Positions 1 to 8,386 of a DNA stretch of 62,228 nucleotides are shown in pieces. The position numbers and the translations under genes are program-made. Position 1 is the first letter of the stretch, and every line of letters begins with the position of its first letter. A model generated the notes under the pieces. It was not told the DNA's origin. It was given only the letters and a program-made list of their open reading frames with translations, and searched no databases. This DNA is from DASWJQ01 sp036397095 (GTDB lineage: Bacteria; Chloroflexota; Anaerolineae; Anaerolineales; E44-bin32), in NCBI GenBank assembly GCA_036397095.1, contig DASWJQ010000176.1:1-62228 (forward strand). Direction: 5' to 3'.

Positions 1-26
1 CCCCCCCCCCCGCCGATGAGTGATGG

Positions 27-962
27 CTAGCGGCCGGTTTGCCGCTGGAGCGACTGCCAGGCGCGCACCAAGATCGGCACGAGGATGGCAGCGAAGATCA
101 TGTTGGGCCCTGCCGCCGGCAGGAATTCGCCGACGATGGCCACCTCCGGCGTGAAGCCGTTGATCCAGATGTCAGAGATGGCGGCGAAGCCGATGCCGAT
201 GAGGTTGCCCAGCATCGCCCAGGTGACGGCGGCGGCAATATCGGCATCGTCGCGGAACAAGTAGCGCACCAGCACGACCAGCACCAGGCCGATGACGGCT
301 GACAGGCCGGCAAAGACCGAGATGGTGGCATCGCCGAAGATGCCCGCCTCGACATCGAAGAACATCATGTTGGACAACGACGGATTGAGGATCCAGAACA
401 CGGTGGCCAGGCCGGCCAGGACGGCGCTGGCGATCAACACGTTGTTCAGGCCGCGGCGTTTGTCGTCATACAGCATCGCCAGGCCGGCGATCAAACCAAC
501 CAGCCCATTGCCCACGCTCCATTGCGGGGACAGGCCGAACCCGGTTAGGGCATCGCCAAACATGTTGCCGACGGCGCCGGTGAAGAACCCGACCACCGGG
601 CCGAAGACGTAGCCGAAGAACATGGGGATGGCGATCGCCGGGCGTAGTGAAACCTGGCTGACCGACGGTACGGCGAAGACCGTGCCATTGAACAGATAGG
701 AAAACACTGCGTACAGTGCCGCACCGATGGCCATGTAGACAACTTGCCGGGTGCCTATTACCCAGGCGTCATTGTCGCGGGTCAGCCAGTAGATCGCGAA
801 CACGATCAGCATGCCAACGCCGACGAAGACGTAGCGCAGCGTAGCCGTCTCGTCGAGCTGCAGGTCGGGGTTCATTTGCCCACCGATCCAGATGATCAGT
901 GCGAAAAAGACAACAACCCCCAGCAAGGCGCCGATCACGGACATAAGTCTGGAACCACTCAT
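27..962 (-). CDS. ECF transporter S component (substrate-binding membrane subunit)
   Basis: A 311-residue polytopic membrane protein with about eight hydrophobic segments. Residues from about 70 to 300 resemble the membrane-embedded substrate-capture subunit of energy-coupling factor transporters; the stretch around FFGYVFGPVVGFFTGAVGN is typical of that fold. The start has an excellent ribosome site (GGAGGAGG, 6 nt before ATG). It follows the fused ECF ATPase gene on the same strand, and the missing transmembrane T subunit would be expected further downstream, off the left edge. The protein is longer than the usual ~190-residue S component because of an extra N-terminal part with two hydrophobic helices. 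The substrate cannot be read from sequence; riboflavin, thiamine precursor or another vitamin are possible. Confidence 0.72.
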   Translation of the reverse strand: MSGSRLMSVIGALLGVVVFFALIIWIGGQMNPDLQLDETATLRYVFVGVGMLIVFAIYWLTRDNDAWVIGTRQVVYMAIGAALYAVFSYLFNGTVFAVPSVSQVSLRPAIAIPMFFGYVFGPVVGFFTGAVGNMFGDALTGFGLSPQWSVGNGLVGLIAGLAMLYDDKRRGLNNVLIASAVLAGLATVFWILNPSLSNMMFFDVEAGIFGDATISVFAGLSAVIGLVLVVLVRYLFRDDADIAAAVTWAMLGNLIGIGFAAISDIWINGFTPEVAIVGEFLPAAGPNMIFAAILVPILVRAWQSLQRQTGR

Positions 963-1016
963 GATTACCTCCTCCAGTTCGTAGGTGGAACTTGGTTTTG
1001 TGGCGGCTGCGTGCCG

Positions 1017-2636
1017 CTAGGCGGCCAAGTGGGCCAGCCGCTCGGCGCGCATGAAGCGCTCCGTCGGCCCGAGCCGCGCCAGGTTTGCCTCCAGCAGGGA
1101 GGTTGGAATCATCCGGTAATTGCGCAAGCGATCTCGATCCCGCAGCACTTGCTCCGGGGGTCCATCCGCCACCAGTTCGCCATTGGCCATCAGCAGGACA
1201 CGCGTTGCGTAGATGAGCGCCAGGTCAAGATCATGGGTGATGAAGAGAACTGCCTCGAAACCAGGGGTCTCCAAAATCGAATCCATGAAAGACATATAGT
1301 TCTGATAATCCTGACCGGCGGTTGGTTCATCCATAACCAGGATGCTTGACCGCATCGCCAGGATGGCAGCAATGCTGACGCGCTTGCGCTGGCCAAACGA
1401 CAGTGACAGCGGTGGATCCGCTTCCATGCCGGAGAGATTCATTACATCGAGCGCATAGGCAACCTCCTCTTGCCGCTGTTCTTCGGAATGGCCCAGATTG
1501 CGCGGGCCGAACTCCAACTCTTCGCGCACCGTCGGTGCAAACAGCATGTGGCTTGGGCTCTGGAAGACATAGCCCAAAGTGGCCGCGATTTGTGCCACGC
1601 TCAACTGGCGAGTGTTCTGGCCGCGCACAAGGACACTGCCTTCGGCTGGTTTGAGCAAGCCAATGGCGTGCTTGACCAGTGTCGTCTTGCCGGCGCCGTT
1701 AGGCCCGAGCACGGCGATGATCTCGCCTGGGTGGATGTCGAGGTCGATCCCGCGCAGGACGGGCTGGTTCTCATCGTAGGAGAATGCGACCTGGCGGAAG
1801 GAGACGAGCGGCTCGACGGCCCCTTCCCCTGGTTGGATGGCGGGCTTGAATGGCGCTGGCTCCGGCTGGCGCGCCGCCTGTTCGATAATGATCTCGGCCG
1901 GCAGTTTCACCTGCCGGTAGTCGACCTGGTCGCGCAAGCCGTCTGCGGCCCCCAGATAGCGTATCTTGCCCTCGGCCATGTACATCACGCGTTCGGGTTC
2001 GATCAACAGCGCATCCTCGACTCGGTGTTCAACCAACAGCACGCTCATCCCGCCATCCGCCAGACTGCGGAAGATCTCGAGCGCCTCGCGGGCGCTGGCC
2101 GGATCGAGGCTGGCAAGCGGCTCATCGAGCAGCAGCAAATCCGGTTGCATGGCCAACACGCCGGCAAGCGCAACCTTCTGCTTCTCTCCTCCCGATAAGA
2201 AGTGCGTATCCCGATTGGCCAACTGCTCGATGCCCAGTCGTTCGAGGGCGGCGTGCGCCCTGGACCGGATTTCATCTCGTGGCAGGCCCAGGTTCTCCAA
2301 GCCAAAAGCCACCTCGTTCAACACTTTTGTGCCCAGGATTTGTCGCTCCGGATCCTGCAAGACCGTGCCCACCCGCTGGGAAATTTCGGCCAATGCTAAG
2401 CCGGCTGTGTCCTGGCCCTTGACCAGTATCCGACCCTCGAGGTCTCCCTTGTAGGATCGCGGGATCAGGCCGTTGATCGCGCGAATCAAGGTCGTCTTGC
2501 CACAGCCGCTGGCGCCGGCAACCAGCAGCAGTTCACCCGGCGCCAGCTCAAAGGCGATCTGTTCAATCGCCCGCGTCTGACGGTCCCGATAGCGGAATGC
2601 CAGATTCTCTATCTGCAGTGTTGGCTGGGTTGACAT
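1017..2636 (-). CDS. ECF transporter double ATP-binding protein (EcfA-EcfA' fusion)
   Basis: Two ABC ATPase domains in one 539-residue chain. The first has Walker A GASGCGKT at residues 41-48, signature LSGGEKQKV and Walker B LLLLDEP. The second, from about residue 277, has GPNGAGKT, signature LSFGQRKRV and Walker B ILVMDEP. It supplies ATP-driven energy to an ECF importer whose S subunit is encoded 54 bp downstream. Fusion of the two ATPases replaces the usual EcfA1/EcfA2 heterodimer. The start ATG follows an intergenic gap of 77 bp after the flavin reductase gene; that gap is too short for a typical vitamin riboswitch. Confidence 0.88.
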   Translation of the reverse strand: MSTQPTLQIENLAFRYRDRQTRAIEQIAFELAPGELLLVAGASGCGKTTLIRAINGLIPRSYKGDLEGRILVKGQDTAGLALAEISQRVGTVLQDPERQILGTKVLNEVAFGLENLGLPRDEIRSRAHAALERLGIEQLANRDTHFLSGGEKQKVALAGVLAMQPDLLLLDEPLASLDPASAREALEIFRSLADGGMSVLLVEHRVEDALLIEPERVMYMAEGKIRYLGAADGLRDQVDYRQVKLPAEIIIEQAARQPEPAPFKPAIQPGEGAVEPLVSFRQVAFSYDENQPVLRGIDLDIHPGEIIAVLGPNGAGKTTLVKHAIGLLKPAEGSVLVRGQNTRQLSVAQIAATLGYVFQSPSHMLFAPTVREELEFGPRNLGHSEEQRQEEVAYALDVMNLSGMEADPPLSLSFGQRKRVSIAAILAMRSSILVMDEPTAGQDYQNYMSFMDSILETPGFEAVLFITHDLDLALIYATRVLLMANGELVADGPPEQVLRDRDRLRNYRMIPTSLLEANLARLGPTERFMRAERLAHLAA

Positions 2637-2713
2637 GCGGTCCTTGCGCGGGACGGTTCGGCCCTTACAACACCAAAGTCGGTCAAATGGTGCCGCCCGA
2701 CTCGTGCACGACC

Positions 2714-3349
2714 TCAGTAGCCGGCACGCGGGACTTCACTTGGCGGCCGCTGCATTTCGAATAGGTCGGTCACCCGGCAGTAGGCACTGCCGGCCAGCCG
2801 GCCGATCGGCTTGAGCTTGGTCAGGTCGACTTTGTCGCCGTCATAGAGCACGGCGGCGGCGGCGTGCAGGTGAACCACCCGTCCGAGCACCACGCTGCCG
2901 CCACCCGGTTCCGTCCCCAACTCGATCAGTTGATGCAGTTTGCATTCGAAGTGAATCGGGCTCTCGGCCACTCGCGGCGGACGGACGGTTGCGGACGGGG
3001 CGGCCGTCAGGCCGGAGCGCTTGAACTCGTTGACCCCGGCTGGCAGTTCGGTTGAACTGAGATTCATCGCTGCGGCCAATGGCTCAGTCACGATGTTGAC
3101 CACAAACTCGCCGGTCGCCCGGATGTTGTTCAACGTGTCTTTGGTGGCGCGGTCGGCGCCCCGGATCATGGGGCAAAACAGCACTGTCGGCGGGTCGGCG
3201 CAGGCCGCGTTGAAGAAGGAAAAGGGCGCCAGGTTTGGTTGGCCCAGTTCATCCACCGTCGAAATCCAGCCGATGGGTCGGGGGACAATGGCACCGATCA
3301 TCAGTTTGTAGACCACCTGCCACGGCACGCTGGCCGGATCTAGATCCAT
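2714..3349 (-). CDS. Flavin reductase family protein (FMN-binding split barrel)
   Basis: A 211-residue protein of the flavin reductase-like FMN-binding family; the N-terminal region with GAIVPRPIGWIST, NLAPFSFFN and the later TGEFVVNIV are family hallmarks. Such proteins bind FMN and reduce flavin or act as oxygenase partners. I chose the internal ATG (MDLDPASV) rather than the longer frame because GAGGTGG lies 5 nt before it and the gene then begins 13 bp after the preceding molybdopterin enzyme. It is the last gene of the tyrosine-degradation run, so a role in an aromatic oxidation step is possible but unproven. Confidence 0.82.
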   Translation of the reverse strand: MDLDPASVPWQVVYKLMIGAIVPRPIGWISTVDELGQPNLAPFSFFNAACADPPTVLFCPMIRGADRATKDTLNNIRATGEFVVNIVTEPLAAAMNLSSTELPAGVNEFKRSGLTAAPSATVRPPRVAESPIHFECKLHQLIELGTEPGGGSVVLGRVVHLHAAAAVLYDGDKVDLTKLKPIGRLAGSAYCRVTDLFEMQRPPSEVPRAGY

Positions 3350-3362
3350 CGCCACCTCGCTG

Positions 3363-4991
3363 TCAGGCCTGGCCCGGAAAACGCACGCTGCGGCTGTGAT
3401 AGCCCGTCGCGCCATCCGGGTAGGGTTCGGACGGAACGGCCGTCTGAAGGCCGCCCTGCCGATCAATCGCCCTCACCTCGAGCAATCGCTCGCCGGGCTC
3501 GGCATGCAATTCAATGCGCCACGGGACCCAGGTCAAGGATGAAACCGGCCGCGCCAGGTCGGCCGGCTGCCAGGGACCGGCGTCGACGCGAACTTCCACG
3601 CTGGCGGTGCCTCGGGCGCCGGCAAAGGCAATACCGCCAACATCAAGCCGCCCTTCCCCCATTTCGCGAACTGCATCGATCACGGCCGTGATCTCAACCC
3701 AGGCCTGCTCGTCCCAACCTCGGGTCTCCCAGTAGCCGAGATAATCCTCGGCAACCAGGGTCAACCGGACGATCCATTTTGGGTTCTTCATACCAAAGCG
3801 ATCCGGCGTGTATAGGCGGAAAGGGAAGCCGTGCTCTTCAGTGAGCGGCTCGCCGGCCATGGCGTAGCACAACAGCGTCCTTTCGTCGAGCGCCGAATCG
3901 ATGGGCAGCGACTCGCTGTAACCATCAGCGCACGTGAATTGCACATCGACGGCCTCCGCCGCCGGCCTGGCCAACGCCAGCACATCGGCCAGGCGTGCCC
4001 CGCCAAACCAGGTCGTGTCGATCAGGTCGCCACCGACAGGATTGGAGATGCATTCAAGGGTGGCAAACCGACCAACTTCCGGCAGCTGGCGGATGTCTTC
4101 TAGGCTGACCACCCGCGGCTCTTCAACCAGGCCGTCAATCGACAGCAACAAGTCGGAAGGCGGCAGCTCGATAGCCTCCGCCTCGGCCAACTGCCGGGCT
4201 TGCTCCCTGGCCTCGGCCGCCACTGCTTCGGCGTTGGGGGGCCGCAGATTGATATCAACCCGGTAGAAGTCAAGGAGCGGCGTCAACTCAGGACGGGTGC
4301 CAACCACGGGGTTGAAGCCGGCCAAAGGGGGCGGCGTCGGCGTGGCCCTGGGCGGGAAGATGGTGGCGGCAGTGCTCACGTCGTCTGCCCTCTCCACCAG
4401 CCGGCCAAGGCCAAGGGCTGCCAGGCTGGTGCCGATCGAGCCGAGTGCCACCCCGAGGACGAAGCCTCGCCGGCCCTGGCCGCCGCCTTCGACAACTCGC
4501 TCGTGCCGCAGCAGCCGGTCCAATACCAGCACCCACAAAGCCGGCAGTCCTGCCGACCAAAGCAATCCAAGCAGCCAGCCGGCCTGGCCCCAGTCATCCC
4601 ACCAGGCGAGCAGCGCGGCGCTGGCACCCAGCCCCACCATAAGCGGAAGCCGCCGTTGGTCGACGCCGGCCGCGTAGGCTGCCCCCAGCAATGTCAACAG
4701 ACCGGCGACCAGTCCAAGCGCCATCCATGTCTCGACCAGCTTGCCGGCGGCCGAAGTAGACGGGAGCCCCAGGCGGGTCAGCAGGCCAATCATCGCTTCG
4801 AGACCGGCCGTGACGATTCCCCCCGGCAGGGCCCGAATCAGCAGTTCGAACAGGGCATAGGCTGGCATGGGCAGGTTGAGCAGCTGCTGTCCAAGCCAGT
4901 ACAGGCTGAGCAGCGGTGCGGCAATTGCCAGGCCGATGCCGGCCCCGAGCCAGGCCCTGCCTTGCCGGGCGGCCGGATCGCTGTCCGTCAT
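3363..4991 (-). CDS. Membrane-anchored sulfite-oxidase-like molybdopterin oxidoreductase
   Basis: This 542-residue protein has two parts. Residues ~15-200 hold about five hydrophobic helices, followed by a Pro-rich linker. The C-terminal half is a sulfite-oxidase-type molybdopterin-binding domain: FATLECISNPVGGDLI at ~309-324 carries the Cys (C314) expected to ligate Mo, followed by a dimerisation-like beta domain to the C terminus. It is 3 bp downstream of hmgA and 13 bp upstream of the flavin reductase, so it is likely co-transcribed with tyrosine catabolism genes. The natural substrate is unknown; many relatives are annotated as sulfite oxidase or as reductases without biochemical proof. 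Confidence 0.8.
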   Translation of the reverse strand: MTDSDPAARQGRAWLGAGIGLAIAAPLLSLYWLGQQLLNLPMPAYALFELLIRALPGGIVTAGLEAMIGLLTRLGLPSTSAAGKLVETWMALGLVAGLLTLLGAAYAAGVDQRRLPLMVGLGASAALLAWWDDWGQAGWLLGLLWSAGLPALWVLVLDRLLRHERVVEGGGQGRRGFVLGVALGSIGTSLAALGLGRLVERADDVSTAATIFPPRATPTPPPLAGFNPVVGTRPELTPLLDFYRVDINLRPPNAEAVAAEAREQARQLAEAEAIELPPSDLLLSIDGLVEEPRVVSLEDIRQLPEVGRFATLECISNPVGGDLIDTTWFGGARLADVLALARPAAEAVDVQFTCADGYSESLPIDSALDERTLLCYAMAGEPLTEEHGFPFRLYTPDRFGMKNPKWIVRLTLVAEDYLGYWETRGWDEQAWVEITAVIDAVREMGEGRLDVGGIAFAGARGTASVEVRVDAGPWQPADLARPVSSLTWVPWRIELHAEPGERLLEVRAIDRQGGLQTAVPSEPYPDGATGYHSRSVRFPGQA

Positions 4992-4994
4992 GGC

Positions 4995-6158
4995 CTACTC
5001 GGGGCCGCCCTCGAGCCAGGAGTCCATGTACTCTGGCTTCTCCAATTCGAGGGCGGGGACGGCGACGTGCAGCGGCTTGAAGGTGTCGACCATGACCGCC
5101 AATTCGTCCGTGCGATCGGCTTCGATCGAGGCCTCGGTGGCGCCGGGCTGCGGCCCATGCGGCAGACCGCTTGGGTGCAGCGTGATGTCGTAACGGTCGA
5201 TTCCCTTGCGTGACATGAAGTCACCGTCGCAGTAGTAGATCACCTCATCCGAGTTGACATTGGAGTGGTTGTAAGGCGCCGGGATGGCCAGCGGATGATA
5301 GTCGTACAAGCGCGGCACGAACGAACAGACGACGAAGTTCCAGCCCTGGAACGTCTGGTGCATCGGCGGCGGCTGATGCAGCGACCCGGTCACCGGCTCG
5401 TAGTCGTTGATATTGAAGATCCATGGGTACAGGAACCCGTCCCAGCCGACGACGTCAAGCGGATGATGGTCGAGCGTGTGGCGGCTGATCCGGTCGCGCG
5501 CCTTCACCCGCACTTCGAATTCGCCTGTCTCGGTATGGGTTTCCAGAACGGCCGGCAGGCGGATGTCCCGCTCGGTGTAGGGGGCGAACTCGGTTAACTG
5601 GCCGTACTTGTTGCGGTAACGCTGGGGCGGTTCGATCTGGGAGGCCGACTCGATCACGAAGAAGCGGGCCTCCGCCTCCAACCGCATCTGCCAGGTTGTT
5701 CCGTAGGGAATCACGATGTAGTCGCCCGGCCCGAACTTCAGATTGCCGAATTGCGACCGCAGCAGGCCCTGCCCCTCGTGGCAAAACCAGACCTCGTAGG
5801 CCTGGCCGTTGCGATAGAAGTAGTCCATGCTTTCGGTCGGTCGGGCGACCGCCAGGATTACGTCGTTGTTGCCCAGCAGGTCTCTGCGGGCGGCAACCGG
5901 ATCCCCGCCAGAAGGAGCTCCCACCGTGGCGAACGCCCGGTGGCGCAGCGGCCCGAAGTCAGCGTACTCGGGTTTGGCCGGCCCCAGGTCTTCCAAACCG
6001 GCGACGCGCGGTGGCAGGTAGTGATGGTAGAGAATCGACTGCAGGCCGGAAAAGCCTTCCAGTCCCATCACCTCCTCGCGGTAGAGCCCACCGTTCTCTT
6101 TGCGAAACTGCGTATGCCGCTTCTGCGGCATATCACCCAGTCGATGATAGAAAGGCAT
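4995..6158 (-). CDS. hmgA: Homogentisate 1,2-dioxygenase
   Basis: It opens the ring of homogentisate to maleylacetoacetate using non-haem Fe(II). The 387-residue protein is the shorter bacterial form of the cupin-fold enzyme. Likely iron ligands are H298 and E305 in the YNHSNVNSDE segment and H334 in GLPHGPQPG. The chosen ATG (MPFYHRLG) has AAGGAGG 6 nt upstream; a longer in-frame extension lacks conservation. It sits 25 bp after the fumarylacetoacetase-like gene and 3 bp before the molybdopterin oxidoreductase. Together with the upstream HppD gene this makes a near-complete homogentisate pathway. Confidence 0.88.
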   Translation of the reverse strand: MPFYHRLGDMPQKRHTQFRKENGGLYREEVMGLEGFSGLQSILYHHYLPPRVAGLEDLGPAKPEYADFGPLRHRAFATVGAPSGGDPVAARRDLLGNNDVILAVARPTESMDYFYRNGQAYEVWFCHEGQGLLRSQFGNLKFGPGDYIVIPYGTTWQMRLEAEARFFVIESASQIEPPQRYRNKYGQLTEFAPYTERDIRLPAVLETHTETGEFEVRVKARDRISRHTLDHHPLDVVGWDGFLYPWIFNINDYEPVTGSLHQPPPMHQTFQGWNFVVCSFVPRLYDYHPLAIPAPYNHSNVNSDEVIYYCDGDFMSRKGIDRYDITLHPSGLPHGPQPGATEASIEADRTDELAVMVDTFKPLHVAVPALELEKPEYMDSWLEGGPE

Positions 6159-6183
6159 GTCGGCCTCCTTCTCCTTGGTTGAC

Positions 6184-7212
6184 CTAACTGGCTTGCTGGC
6201 CGGACGCACCGCTTGGGCCGCGTCCGGCGCCGATTGTGTTGCGCAGGATTCCCAGGCGCTCAATTTCCAGCTCGACGACATCACCGGGCTGCAGCCAGGG
6301 CCCTTGGCCCCCGGTCAACTCGAGCAGACTGCCGCTGCCGACGGTGCCCGAACCGAGCACCTCGCCTGGCAGCAGGAAGACTTCGTCCGAAGCGTAGGCG
6401 ATCATCTCTCCGAACGAATAGTGGATGTCGCGCCAGTTGCCGCGCGATCGCTCCTGCCCGTTAACCCTGGCCGTCATCACCAGGTCATACACCCCTGGCC
6501 GGTCGGTTGACCGGTCCTCCAATTCGTCGGGGGTGACGATGGCCGGACCGAACGACGAGGCGAAATCCTTGCCCTTGGCCGGGCCCAGCCCGATCTCCAT
6601 TTCCCGCCGCTGCCGATCGCGCGCCGACCAATCATTGAAAACCATGTAGCCGAAGATGAAGGCGCCGGCCCGGTCGACTGGAATGTCTCGCCCCCCTTGG
6701 CCGATGACGCAAGCCACCTCTAGTTCGTAATCCAGCATCTGGCTATAGCGCGGGATCCTTATCTCCTCCTCGGGACCGAAGGCTGCATGCGCGTTCGAGA
6801 AATAGAACGTCGGTAGCTCGTACCAGACCGGTGGCATGTCTTTGCCGCGGGCAGCGCGGGCGCTGGCCACATGGCTCTCGAAAGCATAGAAATCGCGAAT
6901 GCTCATCGGCCGTGGGAGCGGTGGCAGCAGCTTCGCTTGCACAAGTGGCCAGGCCAACGGACCGGCGGCCGACGGCTGCTCCAACCAGCCTTCACCAAGC
7001 GCTCGATGGAGTACCTGTTGCGAGGCCAGCCAGGCGGGTGGACCGGCCTGGATCAGGCCCATCATGGTCAACGGCAACGGCGCTTGCTCCCCGCCGGGAA
7101 GTTGGCCGGCCCATGCTGCCAGCGCCGGCAGGTCGACGACGCGTTCGCCGACAACGGCTCCGAGGCGCGCCGGCTGGCCCGCTTCCTTCGCTCGAAACGT
7201 GACGTAGCGCAC
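6184..7212 (-). CDS. Fumarylacetoacetate hydrolase family protein
   Basis: A 342-residue FAH-fold protein. The metal-binding signature is visible as LDYELEVACVIG (two glutamates) and FNDWSARD (aspartate), and MEIGLGPAKGKDF is the substrate-loop region of the fumarylacetoacetase group. In context it should cleave fumarylacetoacetate, or possibly maleylacetoacetate directly, to acetoacetate and a dicarboxylate. It lies 18 bp downstream of HppD and 25 bp upstream of hmgA. No maleylacetoacetate isomerase gene is seen in the operon. The C terminus is Gly/Ser-rich and probably disordered. Confidence 0.85.
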   Translation of the reverse strand: MRYVTFRAKEAGQPARLGAVVGERVVDLPALAAWAGQLPGGEQAPLPLTMMGLIQAGPPAWLASQQVLHRALGEGWLEQPSAAGPLAWPLVQAKLLPPLPRPMSIRDFYAFESHVASARAARGKDMPPVWYELPTFYFSNAHAAFGPEEEIRIPRYSQMLDYELEVACVIGQGGRDIPVDRAGAFIFGYMVFNDWSARDRQRREMEIGLGPAKGKDFASSFGPAIVTPDELEDRSTDRPGVYDLVMTARVNGQERSRGNWRDIHYSFGEMIAYASDEVFLLPGEVLGSGTVGSGSLLELTGGQGPWLQPGDVVELEIERLGILRNTIGAGRGPSGASGQQAS

Positions 7213-7230
7213 GCTAGGCGCCCGCCTGGG

Positions 7231-8358
7231 CTATAGGTTGCCGCGCTCTTCCTGTTCGAGTTCAATGGCCTCGAACAATGCCTTGAAGTTGCCCTTGCCG
7301 AAGCCCCGACTGCCGTGCCGCTGGATCACCTCGACAAATGCCGTTGGCCGGTCCTGCAGCGGTCGCGAGAAGACCTGTAACAGGTAACCTTCGTCGTCAC
7401 GGTCGACCAGGATGCCGTGTTCCCGAATTTTCTCGAGCGGCTCATCGATATGGCCAACGCGGTCGGGCAGAATATCGTAGTACTCGTCTGGCACACGCAA
7501 GAACTCGATGCCGCGGGCGCGCAGTTTGGAGACGGTGTCGATGATGTCGCCGGTGGCCATGGCGATGTGCTGTACGCCGGGCGTCTTGTAGTAGTCGAGA
7601 TACTCCTCGATCTGACTCTTGCGTTTGCCTTCGGCCGGCTCGTTGATCGGGAACTTCACGCGGCCGGTGCCATCCTGCATCACTTTGGACATCAGGGCCG
7701 AGTACTCGGTGCTGATGTCCTGGTCATCGAAGTGGACTAGTTGGCGAAAGCCCATCACCTGGTGGTAATAGTTGACCCAGTAGTTCATCTTGCCGAGCTC
7801 GACGTTGCCCACGACGTGATCGATGGCCGCCAGGCCCGCCGACTCGGCCTCGAGTTCGAGGGGCCGGTAACCCGGAGCGAACGGACCGTCGTAGGCGCTG
7901 CGATCGACGAAGACGTGGAGCACGTCGCCGTAAGCTTGAATGGCTGAGGTGCGGATGGCGCCGTGGTCGTCCCGCTCTTCACGCGGCGCCCAAGCACCGC
8001 GTGCGCCGCGTTCCGTCGTGGCCCGATAGGCCTGCTCGACATCGTCGACGCCCAGGGCGATGGCCTTGACGCCATCCCCGTGCAGCAGGTGGTGCGCCGC
8101 CATCTCGTCGGTTGGCCCATACGGGGCAGCAATCACGAAGCGGATTTTGCCCGACTCAAGCACATACGAAGCGCAGCGGCGGTTGCCCGTCTCCAGGCCG
8201 GAATAGGCGACCGGCTTGAAACCAAATCCCTTCCACCAGTAGTACATCGCTTGCTTGGCGTTGCCGACCCAGATTTCCAGGTGGTCGATGTTGCGCAGTT
8301 GGAGGAAATCGGCTTCCTCCGTCATGGGTCGGGCTTCGGGTGTGGCTACGTTTGTCAT
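7231..8358 (-). CDS. hppD: 4-hydroxyphenylpyruvate dioxygenase
   Basis: It converts 4-hydroxyphenylpyruvate to homogentisate. The 375-residue protein is a two-module vicinal-oxygen-chelate enzyme. The three Fe(II) ligands expected in the C-terminal module are present: H181 (AIDHVVGN), H264 (VQHIAMAT) and E343 (FVEVIQRHG). The GFGKGNFKALFEAIE tail is the C-terminal helix that caps the active site. A purine-rich ribosome site (GGAGAGGGAG) precedes the ATG. It is the second gene of the operon, 28 bp after an aminotransferase that could provide its substrate. Confidence 0.92.
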   Translation of the reverse strand: MTNVATPEARPMTEEADFLQLRNIDHLEIWVGNAKQAMYYWWKGFGFKPVAYSGLETGNRRCASYVLESGKIRFVIAAPYGPTDEMAAHHLLHGDGVKAIALGVDDVEQAYRATTERGARGAWAPREERDDHGAIRTSAIQAYGDVLHVFVDRSAYDGPFAPGYRPLELEAESAGLAAIDHVVGNVELGKMNYWVNYYHQVMGFRQLVHFDDQDISTEYSALMSKVMQDGTGRVKFPINEPAEGKRKSQIEEYLDYYKTPGVQHIAMATGDIIDTVSKLRARGIEFLRVPDEYYDILPDRVGHIDEPLEKIREHGILVDRDDEGYLLQVFSRPLQDRPTAFVEVIQRHGSRGFGKGNFKALFEAIELEQEERGNL

Positions 8359-8386
8359 CTGCTTCTCCCTCTCCTGCCGCCGGTGA

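Noticed and set aside
1..12. Run of eleven or twelve C at the left edge
   Set aside because: A homopolymer at the very end of the sequence is more likely a contig-end or window-edge effect than a biological element; no inference is drawn from it.
2637..2713. Vitamin riboswitch upstream of the ECF transporter
   Set aside because: The gap is only 77 bp and shows none of the conserved riboswitch cores I can recognise.
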